From the NCBI GenBank assembly GCA_030066595.1, contig JASJBI010000020.1, positions 1-64,000 on the forward strand: a stretch of DNA of 64,000 nucleotides. The letters run 5' to 3'. The position numbers and the translations under genes are program-made. This document shows, piece by piece, positions 7,870 through 20,778 of this stretch (position 1 is the stretch's first letter; every line of letters begins with the position of its first letter). The notes under the pieces are model-generated. The model did not search any database, had not been told where the DNA came from, and worked only from the letters and a program-made list of their open reading frames with translations. Source of the stretch: Alphaproteobacteria bacterium. GTDB lineage: Bacteria; Pseudomonadota; Alphaproteobacteria; JAJFFI01.

Positions 7870-8094
7870 CTACTTGCGCTTGGCGCGGAGCGCATCGGCC
7901 AGATTGGCGCCCGATTCCGCCGCCAATCGGTTCTCTTCCTGAATGCGCTCATAGATCTCCCTGCGAAGCACACTGGCGTCCGAGGGGAACGTGAATCCCA
8001 GCTTTATGGTCTTTCCACGGACGTCGACGACCGTCACCTCGATATTGTCATTGATGATGACGGATTCCCCAATTTTGCGAGTCAAATACAGCAT
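7870..8094 (-). CDS. csrA: Carbon storage regulator CsrA
   Basis: 74 residues starting MLYLTRKIGESVII, the classic CsrA N-terminus, followed by IEVTVVDVRGKTIKLG and LRREIYERI, which include the residues that bind GGA-containing RNA hairpins. CsrA dimers block or stabilise target mRNAs and commonly control flagellar genes. Here it lies divergent from the flgB operon, sharing a 185-base intergenic region, and convergent with the protease-FHA gene. The length is normal and identification is secure. Confidence 0.95.
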   Translation of the reverse strand: MLYLTRKIGESVIINDNIEVTVVDVRGKTIKLGFTFPSDASVLRREIYERIQEENRLAAESGANLADALRAKRK

Positions 8095-8141
8095 CTTTCT
8101 CTAACTGATTCGCCTTCGCGATGACCCGCGAAACGCTTCTG

Positions 8142-8156
8142 TTAACCATGTTTTAC
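8142..8156 (+). promoter_or_regulatory. CtrA-like box before flgB
   Basis: TTAACCATGTTTTAC fits the TTAA-N7-TTAA CtrA consensus with one mismatch in the second half. A second, poorer pair (TTAA at 8191, TTAC at 8201, N6) lies closer to flgB. CtrA control of early flagellar operons is known in alphaproteobacteria, and cckA, its upstream kinase, ends this same gene run. The site could equally serve divergent csrA. Confidence 0.5.
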
Positions 8157-8279
8157 GACGGGCCAAGTAAGCCTTCGAGCCGAACAAAGCTTAACGAGTT
8201 TTACGCTTTTTTAACAGCGCGACCTGATATTCATCAGTAACACGATCGCGAGAAAACCCCAAACCGACATTCCCAGCGT

Positions 8280-8729
8280 ATGGATCTGAGCCAGATTTCG
8301 CTGTTCTCAATGCTGTCCAGGCGTATGGCTTGGCTCGGAAAACGCCAGGAAGTGCTTGGTCAAAACATTGCCAATGCGGACACGCCCGACTATCGGGCCC
8401 GGGAACTCAAGGACAGCCGCTTCCAAGCCCTGATGCAGGCTCGAACCAGGCCGGTCAAGCTGGCAACCACGGTTGATTCGCATTTTCCGATGACTGGGGC
8501 GGCCCATCTGGCACCGACGACGGGTGGCACGCCGAGCCTGGCCGCGGACCCGGACTTCCGCCCCGTCACGCCGAAACCCGAAGGCGAGGTCGGTCCCACC
8601 GGGAACACCGTTGATCTCGAGAGCGACGTGGTTAAGGCGAGCGAGACGGCGGCGGAGTACCAGCTGATCACCTCTCTCTACCGCAAGCACATCAACATGA
8701 TTCGCCTGGCGCTCGGGCGCGGCAGGTAG
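8280..8729 (+). CDS. flgB: Flagellar basal-body rod protein FlgB
   Basis: 149 residues with the N-terminal rod motif VLGQNIANADTPDYRARE, typical of FlgB, and a C-terminal helix (YQLITSLYRKHINMIRLALGR) that pairs with it. FlgB forms the proximal rod of the flagellar basal body and is exported through the flagellar type III apparatus. It is the first gene of a run flgB-flgC-fliE-fliQ-fliR-flhB with short gaps, preceded by a likely CtrA-regulated promoter region. It shows no oddities. Confidence 0.95.
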   Translation: MDLSQISLFSMLSRRMAWLGKRQEVLGQNIANADTPDYRARELKDSRFQALMQARTRPVKLATTVDSHFPMTGAAHLAPTTGGTPSLAADPDFRPVTPKPEGEVGPTGNTVDLESDVVKASETAAEYQLITSLYRKHINMIRLALGRGR

Positions 8730-8741
8730 GGACGGTAAGGC

Positions 8742-9152
8742 ATGGATATCTCCAAGATCATGAAGATCTCGTCCTCTGCGCTGAAGGCGCAGACGGATCG
8801 CATGCGGGTCATCGCCGAAAACGTCGCCAATTCGAATTCGCTGCCGGACAAGCCCGGCGAGCAGCCCTATCGCCGCAAGACGGTCACCTTCAAGAACGAG
8901 CTGGATCGAGAGAACGGGGTCCGGAAGGTGGCGGTCGATCGGGTCCGCGAGGACACCTCGCCCTTCGGCCGTCGCTACGAACCGGGGCATCCCGCTGCGG
9001 ATGACGAGGGCTACGTCCTGACACCGAACGTCAAGGGCATGGTCGAAATGATGGACATGCGCCGCGCGCAGCGCAGCTACGAGGCGAATCTGGGCGTGAT
9101 TCGCACCTCGCGCGGCATGGTCCTCAACCTGATCGGGCTGCTTGATGAATAG
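8742..9152 (+). CDS. flgC: Flagellar basal-body rod protein FlgC
   Basis: 136 residues. The N-terminus has ALKAQTDRMRVIAENVANSNS and the C-terminus has EMMDMRRAQRSYEANLGVI, both diagnostic of FlgC. It builds the proximal rod together with FlgB and FlgF. The gene starts 12 bases after flgB, so the two are co-transcribed. Confidence 0.96.
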   Translation: MDISKIMKISSSALKAQTDRMRVIAENVANSNSLPDKPGEQPYRRKTVTFKNELDRENGVRKVAVDRVREDTSPFGRRYEPGHPAADDEGYVLTPNVKGMVEMMDMRRAQRSYEANLGVIRTSRGMVLNLIGLLDE

Positions 9153-9199
9153 ACTATTGACGGGCGCGGCCGGGCCGTCCCAGTGCCAAGGAACCAGCC

Positions 9200-9505
9200 A
9201 TGAGCGTTAGTCCCACATCGGCGAGCCAGGCCTATCTCAACACTCTGCGCAACGCCGGGTCCGGCGGTGTCGAGCCGCGCGGCAAGAGCGAGGATTTCGG
9301 TCAGCTGCTGAACGAGTTCGTGAAGTCCTCGGTGGAGACGGCGCGCGCCGGTGAGACGGCCAGCATCAAGGGGTTGGCCGGCACCGCCGACGTCGCCGAG
9401 GTGGTAACCGCGGTGACCAACGCCGAAGTCGCCCTGCAGACCGTCGTGGCCATCCGTGACCGCGTGATCCAGGCCTATCAAGACATCGTTCGGATGCCGA
9501 TCTAG
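9200..9505 (+). CDS. fliE: Flagellar hook-basal body protein FliE
   Basis: 101 residues. The C-terminal part (AEVALQTVVAIRDRVIQAYQ, then DIVRMPI) is the conserved FliE domain, which joins the MS ring to the rod. The N-terminal half is variable, as usual. It sits between flgC and fliQ in the same operon with a 47-base gap upstream. Confidence 0.94.
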   Translation: MSVSPTSASQAYLNTLRNAGSGGVEPRGKSEDFGQLLNEFVKSSVETARAGETASIKGLAGTADVAEVVTAVTNAEVALQTVVAIRDRVIQAYQDIVRMPI

Positions 9506-9523
9506 AGAAAAAAGGCGGGCGGG

Positions 9524-9790
9524 ATGGAGGCGGCTGAGGTTCTGGACATCGCGCGGCAGGCGATCTGGGTGGCGCTCAAGATCGGCACGCCGATCATGCT
9601 GATCGCTCTGGTCGTGGGTCTGATCATCTCGCTGTTCCAGGCGCTCACCCAGATCCAGGAAATGACCCTGGCCTTCGTCCCGAAGATCATCGTCATCTTT
9701 CTCTCGGTGCTGCTGTTCCTGCCCTTCATGCTGGCCTCCCTGACGGCCTTTACCGAGGATCTGGCGGCCCGCATCGTGAGCCTGGGTTAG
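9524..9790 (+). CDS. fliQ: Flagellar export protein FliQ
   Basis: 88 residues with two transmembrane helices separated by LFQALTQIQEMTLAFVPK, the strongly conserved FliQ core. FliQ is part of the FliPQR export gate in the inner membrane. An AAAAAAGG-like purine stretch upstream gives a modest ribosome site. fliP is not in the window. Confidence 0.96.
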   Translation: MEAAEVLDIARQAIWVALKIGTPIMLIALVVGLIISLFQALTQIQEMTLAFVPKIIVIFLSVLLFLPFMLASLTAFTEDLAARIVSLG

Positions 9791-9858
9791 CGGGCATGGC
9801 ATGCCGGACGGCCCGAGACTCGTCCGCGCGGACCGTGCGTTAACCACGCGGCCGGGTC

Positions 9859-10623
9859 ATGCTGCAAGATCTCTTTCCCGCCGATGTCTTCGCTTTCCTG
9901 CTGGTTTTCGCCCGGATCGGCACGGCGCTGATGCTGATGCCGGCGATCGGCGAGATCTACATCACGCCGCGGGCGCGCCTGTCGATCGCGCTCGGCATCT
10001 CGCTGATCGTCACGCCCTTGGTGGCCACACTGCTGCCGGCAATGCCCGCAAGCCCATGGGCGCTGCTCGTGATCCTGGTCGGCGAGATCGGCGTCGGCGC
10101 CTTCATCGGCTTTTCCGGGCGCATCCTGTTGGCGGCCTTGAGCATGGCCGGCATGGTGATCGCCTACCAGTCGTCCCTTGCGAACGCCTTCGTGCGCAGC
10201 CCGGTCGCCGCCGAACAGGGGGCCTTGGCCGGGGCCTTCCTGACGGTGACCGCACTCTTGCTGATCTTTGTCACCGATCTGCACCACGTGATGCTGACCG
10301 GCGTGATCGAGAGCTACCGGTTGTTCGCGCCGGGCACGCTGCCGCCGGTCGAGGACTTCTCGGAGGCCGCGGCGCGGCTGATGTCCAGGAGCTTTGTCCT
10401 GGCCATGCAGGTGGCCGGACCGTTCCTGCTGGCGGGTTTGGTGCTGTCCCTGGCGGTCGGCCTGCTTAACCGGCTGATGCCCCAGGTCCAGATGTTCTTT
10501 GTCATCATGCCGCTCCAGGTGATGCTGGGCTTCGCCGTGCTCATGCTCACCTTGTCTGCGGTCTTGCTGTGGTTCCTCGACGGCTTCGAGGACGCCTATC
10601 GCAGCCTCTTTTTGGCGGGCTAG
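9859..10623 (+). CDS. fliR: Flagellar export protein FliR
   Basis: 254 residues with about six hydrophobic segments, the conserved FARIGTALMLMPAIG start and the GLLNRLMPQVQMFFVIMPLQ motif typical of FliR/SctT. It is part of the flagellar type III export gate with FliP, FliQ and FlhB. Its stop is followed after three bases by flhB. Confidence 0.96.
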   Translation: MLQDLFPADVFAFLLVFARIGTALMLMPAIGEIYITPRARLSIALGISLIVTPLVATLLPAMPASPWALLVILVGEIGVGAFIGFSGRILLAALSMAGMVIAYQSSLANAFVRSPVAAEQGALAGAFLTVTALLLIFVTDLHHVMLTGVIESYRLFAPGTLPPVEDFSEAAARLMSRSFVLAMQVAGPFLLAGLVLSLAVGLLNRLMPQVQMFFVIMPLQVMLGFAVLMLTLSAVLLWFLDGFEDAYRSLFLAG

Positions 10624-10626
10624 CGA

Positions 10627-11703
10627 ATGGCCGAGGAAACCGAACAACACGAAAAGACAGAAGAGCCGACTCCGCGCAAACTGGAGGAGGCGCGCAAGAA
10701 GGGCAACGTGGCGACCTCGCGCGAGGTCAACCACTGGTTCCTCATTCTGGCCGCGACCATCGCCCTGATGATTTTTGTGCCCGGCATGTTCGAGAGCATC
10801 GGCGCGGCGCTCAGCAAGGTGATCGCCGCAGCCGGAACGCCCGCGAGCGAAGATCTGGCCATCATGCCCGTGGTCCGGCAGATGCTGATCGACATCGGCA
10901 TCGCCCTGGCGCCGCTGGTCATCCTCCTCCTGGTCGCGGCCCTGGGCTCGGGGCTCAGCCAGAACGGATTCATGTTTACGGCCGAGACGATCGTGCCCAA
11001 GCTCGAGAAGATCTCCATATTCAAGGGGGTCAAGCGGCTGTTCTCGGTGAAGTCGCTGGTCGAGTTCGCCAAGGGCATCCTCAAGATCGCCATCGTCGGC
11101 ACGGTGGTCATCCTGGTTCTGGTGCCAAGCTTGAGCAGCCTCGATACCACGGTCTCGCTGGTCATGCCGGAGCTGCTCCAGCTCTTGCGGTCGACCGCCA
11201 TGCGGGTCCTGATCGCGGTCCTGGCCGTGATGACGGTGATCACCGTGCTGGACGTGCTGTATCAGCGCATGGAGCACACCAAGAAGCTCCGCATGTCGCG
11301 TCAGGAGATCAAGGACGAGCTCAAGCAGACCGAGGGCGACCCGCACATCAAGGCGAAGCTCAGGCAAATCCGAATGGAGCGGGCCCGCCAGCGCATGATG
11401 GCGAAGGTGCCGGACGCGGATGTGGTGATCACCAACCCGACGCACTATTCGGTGGCGCTGGAATATGATTCGGACACCATGGCCGCGCCGCGCATGGTGG
11501 CCAAAGGCATCGACGCCCTGGCGCTGCGCATCCGGGAAGTGGCCGAGGAACACGATGTGCCGATCGTCGAGAACCCGCCGCTGGCCAGGGCGCTGTACGC
11601 AACAGTTGAGTTGGAGCAAGAGGTTCCGCCAGAGCACTACCGCGCCGTGGCAGAGGTCATCAGCTATGTGATGGGCCTCAAAGCCAAGCCGGGCCGGGCC
11701 TAG
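10627..11703 (+). CDS. flhB: Flagellar export switch protein FlhB
   Basis: 358 residues: an N-terminal charged segment (EKTEEPTPRKLEEARKKG), four transmembrane helices, and a cytoplasmic domain with the self-cleaving NPTH site (Asn270-Pro271). Cleavage there switches export from rod/hook to filament substrates. All key residues are present. It is the last export gene of the cluster; flhA is absent here and must be elsewhere. cckA follows after 86 bases. Confidence 0.97.
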   Translation: MAEETEQHEKTEEPTPRKLEEARKKGNVATSREVNHWFLILAATIALMIFVPGMFESIGAALSKVIAAAGTPASEDLAIMPVVRQMLIDIGIALAPLVILLLVAALGSGLSQNGFMFTAETIVPKLEKISIFKGVKRLFSVKSLVEFAKGILKIAIVGTVVILVLVPSLSSLDTTVSLVMPELLQLLRSTAMRVLIAVLAVMTVITVLDVLYQRMEHTKKLRMSRQEIKDELKQTEGDPHIKAKLRQIRMERARQRMMAKVPDADVVITNPTHYSVALEYDSDTMAAPRMVAKGIDALALRIREVAEEHDVPIVENPPLARALYATVELEQEVPPEHYRAVAEVISYVMGLKAKPGRA

Positions 11704-11789
11704 CGGGCCATGGCCACCGGCACGCGCATTGTCTTGCTGCTGCGATGCAGCGATAATTCGCCCGCGTCCCTGTGAGGTTGTCAGCAGGC

Positions 11790-14333
11790 ATGGCAAACCA
11801 CGCCGAGGAACTTCAGATGGCCTCCGCCGCGATCAGCCGAGCGGCCGCGGCGGACACGGAGACGCCCTGGGAACGGCCGGCGGTGATCGCGACCCTGATG
11901 CTCGCGGCGTCCGCCATCATCGGCTCGGGGCTGTATCTGGTGTTGTCCGAATCCGGCGGGATGGCCGCGGTTGCCGCGCTACCCGCCTTTGTTGCGGTCG
12001 TGGCGGCGGGCGTGCTGGGACTCGCCTATTCCCTGTTCCTGGCCCGCCGGATCAAACGGAACCGCCTGCTGGCGGACGTCTTCGAACGGGCCGAGGCGCC
12101 ACGCGCGATCATCGCCCGGCGCCGCGATCCGGTGGCCGTGAATGCCGCCTTTCGAGCGCTCTTCGGCGGCGGCTACGTGGATCCCCTGGCGGCGCTGAGC
12201 GAACGGGCCGTCAAGTCTGCGGCCAACCAGCAGAACCTGGCCAAGCTCCGCGCCGCTGTCGAAGCCGGCGAGCGGACGAATGTGGAGCTTGGACTGGCGC
12301 AGGGACCGAAGCTCTACCGGGTCAGCGTCGAGCCGGTTACCGGCCGGCCGGACCTGTCGCTGCTGCGGCTCTACGACGTCACCGCCGAACGCGGCAAGGA
12401 GCGGGCGCTCAGGGAAGAGATCGAGCGCTGCATGGCCTTTGTCGAGGATGCGCCGGTGGGTATCTACGCGGTCGACGAAGGCGGCTTCTTCCGGTTCATC
12501 AACCGGACCATGGCCCAGTGGCTGGGCGCGGATCGGCGCAACCTCACCGCGGGCGGAGCGCGCCTGCACGACTTCATCGCCGACCGGCTGCCGGCCGGCA
12601 CGGCCGCGCACGACCCCTTCGGCACCGGCGCAGACGCCGGGGTGGCCTATTTCGCGGGGCGCGATGGGCGGCAGTTCCGGGCCGCGATCAGCCGCGGCGG
12701 CGCCTCGCCGATCGCCTCCAAGGGCGCGGCCACCTGGGCCGTGGTTTCGGACCTGTCCGTGGCCGAGGGCCGGTCGGACAGCATCAAGGCGTCCGCCCGC
12801 CAGCTCGAGCGCATCTTCGCCAGCACCCCGATCGGGATCGCCGTGCTCGACGTCGAGGGGCAGATCCTCGAGTGCAACGCCGCGTTCTGCGACATCGCCG
12901 GGGTCGAGCACGCCAAGATCACGGTCCAGCCGCTGGCCGATCTGTTCGCCAAAGACGAGCGCGCGGACGTGTTCGACCGCATCGCCCGCATCACCGCCGG
13001 CGACGACGACCGGACGCCGTTCGAGGCGCGCCCGGCGGCCAGGCCGGAGACCGTGGCGACGATGTTCATCAGCCGGCTCTCGGAAGCGGACGGCGAGACG
13101 GCGGGGCTCATCGTGCAGCTCCTGGACACCACCGAGCAGCGCAACCTCGAGGTCCAGTTCGCCCAGTCGCAAAAGATGCAGGCGGTCGGCCAGCTGGCCG
13201 GCGGCATCGCCCATGACTTCAACAATCTGCTGACCGCGATGATCGGGTTCTGCGATCTCCTCTTGTTGCGGCACAAGCCCGGCGAGGAATCCTTCGCCGA
13301 CGTCATGCAGATCAAGCAGAACGCCAACCGCGCCGCCAATCTGGTGCGCCAGCTGTTGGCCTTCTCGCGCCAGCAGACGCTCGAGCCCAAGGTGCTGAAC
13401 ATCACCGACGTACTGGCCGAGCTCAATCACCTGCTGCGCCGCCTGATCGGCGAGAACATCGAGCTCAATATGGTGCACGGGCGCGCTCTCGGCCTGGTGC
13501 GGGTCGACCAGGGTCAGTTCGAGCAAGTCATCATCAACCTGGTGGTCAACGCGCGCGACGCCATGACCACCGGGGGCACGCTCACGGTGCAGACCAGCAA
13601 CATCTCCGCCAGCGATCCGATCCGCCGCGGGCACGAGCTGATGCCCGCAGGCAACTACGTGCTGACCGAGGTGATCGACACCGGCGAGGGCATCTCGAAG
13701 GAGAATCAGGGCCGCATCTTCGAGCCGTTCTATTCGACCAAGGAGGTCGGCTCGGGGACCGGGCTGGGGCTCTCGACCGTGTACGGCATCGTCAAGCAGA
13801 CCGGCGGCTTCATCTTCGTCGACAGCAGCCCGGGCAAGGGCGCCAAGTTCAGCATCTATATTCCGCGCCATGATCCGGAGGCCCAGGTGGCCGGCCCGCC
13901 CGTCGCGCAGGCGGAGGAGGAGGAAGAGGACCGGCGCGACCTCACGGGTGTCGGCACCGTCCTGCTGGTCGAGGACGAGGATGCGGTCCGCCTGTTCGGC
14001 GCGCGGGCGCTCAGAAACAAGGGCTATCAGGTGTTGGAGGCGCCCAGCGGCGAGGAGGCGCTCCAGATCATCCAGGAAGGCGGCGAGTCGATCGACCTGT
14101 TGATCACCGACGTGGTGATGCCCAACATGGACGGCCCGACGCTGATCCGCCACGTGCGCGAGATTCGGCCGGAGATGAAGGTGATCTGCATCTCGGGCTA
14201 TGCCGAAGATGCCTTCCGCAAGCGCGTCGACCGGGGCACGGACATCCATTTCCTGCCCAAGCCGTTCAGCCTGCAGCAGCTCGCCGGCAAGGTGAAGGAC
14301 GTGATGCAGGCGACCCAGGCCGCGGCGGAGTAG
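11790..14333 (+). CDS. cckA: Cell-cycle hybrid histidine kinase CckA
   Basis: From the ATG at 11790, 847 residues (a GTG at 11772 is an alternative). Two transmembrane helices lie near the N-terminus, followed by PAS-like domains, a HisKA domain with GGIAHDFNNLLTAMIGFCD (phospho-acceptor His475), a HATPase with DTGEGI and GTGLGLSTVYG, and a C-terminal receiver with LLITDVVMPNMDG (Asp774). The IGFCD version of the H-box and the tethered receiver are characteristic of CckA, which through ChpT controls CtrA and thus the cell cycle and flagellar genes. Its placement next to flagellar export genes fits that link. Confidence 0.92.
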   Translation: MANHAEELQMASAAISRAAAADTETPWERPAVIATLMLAASAIIGSGLYLVLSESGGMAAVAALPAFVAVVAAGVLGLAYSLFLARRIKRNRLLADVFERAEAPRAIIARRRDPVAVNAAFRALFGGGYVDPLAALSERAVKSAANQQNLAKLRAAVEAGERTNVELGLAQGPKLYRVSVEPVTGRPDLSLLRLYDVTAERGKERALREEIERCMAFVEDAPVGIYAVDEGGFFRFINRTMAQWLGADRRNLTAGGARLHDFIADRLPAGTAAHDPFGTGADAGVAYFAGRDGRQFRAAISRGGASPIASKGAATWAVVSDLSVAEGRSDSIKASARQLERIFASTPIGIAVLDVEGQILECNAAFCDIAGVEHAKITVQPLADLFAKDERADVFDRIARITAGDDDRTPFEARPAARPETVATMFISRLSEADGETAGLIVQLLDTTEQRNLEVQFAQSQKMQAVGQLAGGIAHDFNNLLTAMIGFCDLLLLRHKPGEESFADVMQIKQNANRAANLVRQLLAFSRQQTLEPKVLNITDVLAELNHLLRRLIGENIELNMVHGRALGLVRVDQGQFEQVIINLVVNARDAMTTGGTLTVQTSNISASDPIRRGHELMPAGNYVLTEVIDTGEGISKENQGRIFEPFYSTKEVGSGTGLGLSTVYGIVKQTGGFIFVDSSPGKGAKFSIYIPRHDPEAQVAGPPVAQAEEEEEDRRDLTGVGTVLLVEDEDAVRLFGARALRNKGYQVLEAPSGEEALQIIQEGGESIDLLITDVVMPNMDGPTLIRHVREIRPEMKVICISGYAEDAFRKRVDRGTDIHFLPKPFSLQQLAGKVKDVMQATQAAAE

Positions 14334-14349
14334 GTTGGCTAGAACACGC

Positions 14350-15042
14350 TCAAGGCCATGAGATATCTACGGCCTCGAAGGTCCAGGACTTCTCCTTCCC
14401 CTGATAGTTCTGATGGAAGGCGAACTTCACGTACCAGCCGACTGCGGGCGCGTACCAGTAGCGCGTCCAGCTTGCCTGGGCATTCTTCGAGGCGACGCCA
14501 AGCATTTTTCGCGTGCGTCGGATCACGTAGACGTCGAACTCCCCGGCGGGAACGGAGAGGCTTTCGCGACCTTCCACTTCCAGCTCGGTCGTTACCTGAC
14601 CGATCGGCTTGGCACAGTCCGGCTCCCAGTCAGCACAATCCGTGAAGTTGTAGTAGGTGTCCGTGTAGCTGGTCTTGGCCGCCAGCCTGAGAGGCCAAAA
14701 GGCCCGGATCTCTGGAACGCTCTCGTTCAGATAGCCATATCTTCGCCCGCCTGGGCGGATTTCTCTGAACTTGTGGAAGAGGCCGTAGATCCAGGCCTCG
14801 TACTGGCGCCCTTTGGTCGTCGATCGGTAATGAACTAGACGGGTGGATTCAGCTGAAAAGTGAAATGTCATATCACCCGTGAACTCTATTCGTGTTCCCG
14901 GCACGGGCGGCCCAAAATCCGGTCGATCGCTTTGGGCCTCCGAACTCGAGGCGGGCTGAGCGCTGCACAAGAGCGACAAAGCGGCGCCCGCAACGCAGGC
15001 GACAACTGTATTTTGCTGTTTCGCCGTGGTCTCTTTTTGCAC
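14350..15042 (-). CDS. Secreted protein of unknown function
   Basis: The GTG at 15042 is chosen because AGGAGAGG lies 10 bases upstream; longer starts (to 15120) would add a hydrophobic stretch that does not look like a signal. 230 residues. A signal peptide (VVACVAGAALSLLCSAQPASS) leads into a beta-rich domain with conserved-looking VPAGEFDVYVIRRTR and YWYAPAVGWYVKF, and a Cys pair in FTDCADWEPDC. The pattern VPAGxFd...WYAPxVG occurs in several uncharacterised periplasmic beta proteins (DUF3108-like), but I cannot assign a family firmly. It is convergent with cckA, and local GC is lower than in its neighbours. Confidence 0.7.
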   Translation of the reverse strand: MQKETTAKQQNTVVACVAGAALSLLCSAQPASSSEAQSDRPDFGPPVPGTRIEFTGDMTFHFSAESTRLVHYRSTTKGRQYEAWIYGLFHKFREIRPGGRRYGYLNESVPEIRAFWPLRLAAKTSYTDTYYNFTDCADWEPDCAKPIGQVTTELEVEGRESLSVPAGEFDVYVIRRTRKMLGVASKNAQASWTRYWYAPAVGWYVKFAFHQNYQGKEKSWTFEAVDISWP

Positions 15043-15313
15043 GCGATACTTGCCTCTCCTAAAGAACCAAAAGCAAAGCAAGCTCATGTCAATTTTAGCT
15101 ACAGGGATAGAATAAGGCAAATCGACCTGTATCAGAGAGATGTGTTTTAACTACTTATGCTTGTATGCCGGTTGGCCGAAGACTCGACGGCCTCTGGAAT
15201 TGCGCGTAGAGATCCAGGCCGCCGGCGGGCGTTGACCTGCATCATTTGAAACGAGCGCCGGCGAGTGGTGAACTTGGGGCGGATCGGCGCCCAACCGGAG
15301 AGGAGTAAGCCAC

Positions 15314-15646
15314 ATGCGGGCAGGGCCATGGATCGCAGTTGCAGGAGCCCTCGCATTCTGTTCGAGCGCCCAGGCCGCGGGTGACGCGGACGCGGCCAAG
15401 GGCATCGTGGTCGAGCATTGCGTGGCCTGTCACAAGGCGCCCGATTACCAGAATCCGGATCGGAGCGAGGCGGCCGGCGCGCCCGATTTCCAGGCCATCG
15501 CCGATAACTCCGCGACCTACACCGCGGCGCGCCTGCGCGACTTCCTGCGCAAGCCGCATTATCCCATGGGTGGCCTGATCCTTTCGGAGCGGGACATCGA
15601 AAATTTGGTCGCCTATATCGCGAGTCTCCGGGCACGGTCGCGATAG
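15314..15646 (+). CDS. Small periplasmic cytochrome c
   Basis: 110 residues. A signal peptide is cleaved after about residue 21 (AQA). One haem-binding motif Cys36-Val-Ala-Cys39-His40 and a likely axial Met85 (HYPMGG) mark a class I c-type cytochrome of about 90 mature residues. It ends with a helix (IENLVAYIASLRAR) typical of the fold. It stands alone between an unknown secreted protein and recA, so its redox partner cannot be inferred. Confidence 0.88.
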   Translation: MRAGPWIAVAGALAFCSSAQAAGDADAAKGIVVEHCVACHKAPDYQNPDRSEAAGAPDFQAIADNSATYTAARLRDFLRKPHYPMGGLILSERDIENLVAYIASLRARSR

Positions 15647-15714
15647 AGACCCGCGGCCGCATTCCGTCCCGATAGATCCCAGGAGCACAAACGAAAATAC
15701 GGCGAATAAAAAAA

Positions 15715-15729
15715 GAACACTTGCAGAAC
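15715..15729 (-). promoter_or_regulatory. SOS (LexA) box upstream of recA
   Basis: Read on the minus strand this is GTTC-N7-GTTC (plus strand GAAC ACTTGCA GAAC), the direct-repeat LexA box of alphaproteobacteria. A third GAAC follows at 15731. It lies 99 bases before the recA start, within an A-rich stretch. Confidence 0.8.
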
Positions 15730-15827
15730 AGAACAAAACGGGTACAATACCTCCTCGTCGGCCGCGCAACGCCCGTCTGCCGCATTGCATCGGCCCAGGC
15801 CCTGTGAAATAAGGAACGAGGCACGCC

Positions 15828-16925
<1,098 letters not shown>

Positions 16926-16969
16926 CAGAGCGTCTATTTTCCACAGAACCCTCCCCCCGAACTGGCAAC

Positions 16970-17005
16970 GCGGGCCCGGTCACCGGATCGGACCCGCGCT
17001 TTTTT
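16970..17005 (+). terminator. Rho-independent terminator after recA
   Basis: GCGGGCCCGGT pairs with ATCGGACCCGC across a short loop (one mismatch and one G-U pair), followed directly by GCTTTTTT. It lies 45 bases after the recA stop. Confidence 0.75.
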
Positions 17006-17057
17006 GTCGGGTGCATCGGCAAGGGGCCCAGGGGAGGCCGGATCGGGGACGGGAGAC

Positions 17058-17942
17058 ATGGCCTATCTTCTGTTGACGCTGGCGATGTTGTTCTTCGCCG
17101 GCAACGCCGTGCTGGCGCGCCTTGCCGCGGTGGCCGACCTGATCCCGCCGTTCTCGCTGTCGTTCTGGCGCTGGTTCATCGCCCTGCTGATCTTGTTGGC
17201 CATCGGCCTGCCGCGGGTGCGCCGGCAGTGGGATCTGTATCGCGCTCATCTGGGCCCAATCGCTGTGCTCGGGCTCTTGAGCGTGTCTCTCTACAACGGC
17301 TGTCAGTACCTGGCGCTCGAGTATACGACCGCGGTCAGTCTGGGCATCGTTCACGCAACCATGCCGATGGCGATCGTCGGGCTGACCTGGCTGCGCGGTC
17401 AGGAACGGGCCTCGGCGCCGCTGGCTGCGGGTTTGGTGGCGGCTTTCGTCGGGGTCGTGCTGGTCGTGGCGCGGGGCGAGGTCGCGGTGCTCATGGGACT
17501 GGGCGTCAATGCGGGCGATGCCCTGGCGCTCGTCGCGGTCGGCGCGTTCGCGCTCTATTCGGTCCTGCTACGCGATCTGCCGCCGGCGTTCGATCCGCTC
17601 GGACTGCTCACGGTGCAGGTGGTCTTCGGCGTGCTCGGTATCGCCCCCTTCTATGTCTGGGAGGTTGCAACGGGCCGGCTGTTTGCGGTCAACCTGGAAG
17701 TCGCGGCCATCGTCGGCTACGTCGCGATCTTTCCGTCGATTCTGTCCTTCGTGTTCTGGACCGCGGCGATCAAGCGGGCCGGCGCGAATACGGCGGGGCT
17801 GTTCGTCAATCTGCTGCCCGTGTTCATCGCGCTTCTGGCCGTGCTTCTTCTGGGCGAGCGAATCATGTGGTTCCATCTCGTCGGTGGGGGACTGATCTTT
17901 GCCGGCATTGGTCTGGCGATGCGCGGCCGAGCCGCCGCTTGA
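17058..17942 (+). CDS. EamA/DMT-family transporter
   Basis: 294 residues from the ATG at 17058 (GGGAGA upstream). About ten hydrophobic helices form two EamA repeats: [18 protein letters not shown] in the first and [20 protein letters not shown] in the second, with [16 protein letters not shown] near the end. The family exports or imports small metabolites such as amino acids; the substrate cannot be read from sequence. It lies downstream of the recA terminator and before alaS in the same direction. It resembles the second EamA gene at 41177-42055 only at family level. Confidence 0.88.
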   Translation: MAYLLLTLAMLFFAGNAVLARLAAVADLIPPFSLSFWRWFIALLILLAIGLPRVRRQWDLYRAHLGPIAVLGLLSVSLYNGCQYLALEYTTAVSLGIVHATMPMAIVGLTWLRGQERASAPLAAGLVAAFVGVVLVVARGEVAVLMGLGVNAGDALALVAVGAFALYSVLLRDLPPAFDPLGLLTVQVVFGVLGIAPFYVWEVATGRLFAVNLEVAAIVGYVAIFPSILSFVFWTAAIKRAGANTAGLFVNLLPVFIALLAVLLLGERIMWFHLVGGGLIFAGIGLAMRGRAAA

Positions 17943-17976
17943 TCCTGCCCATCGCGGGCCGCGCGGTAATCTTTGC

Positions 17977-17984
17977 TTAACCAT
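17977..17984 (+). promoter_or_regulatory. TTAACCAT motif upstream of alaS
   Basis: This is a CtrA-type half-site in the 139-base gap before alaS. No second half-site at the expected N7 spacing is present, so it may be fortuitous. Confidence 0.25.
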
Positions 17985-18081
17985 ATGCTGGCCAAGACTT
18001 GATCTCATGACCCGATCTCTCGCAGGCCTCGCGTGCGGCTCTCGCTTGGCGGCGGGGCGTCGATCCCCTAAATAGTAGGCG

Positions 18082-20745
<2,664 letters not shown>

Positions 20746-20778
20746 TTCTTGTTCATGGCAAGAGAGGAGACACCGCTC

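Noticed and set aside
9787..14249. Long minus-strand frames across fliR-flhB and cckA
   Set aside because: Low-complexity composition (His, Gln, Asp, Arg) and no motifs; the plus-strand proteins are unmistakable.
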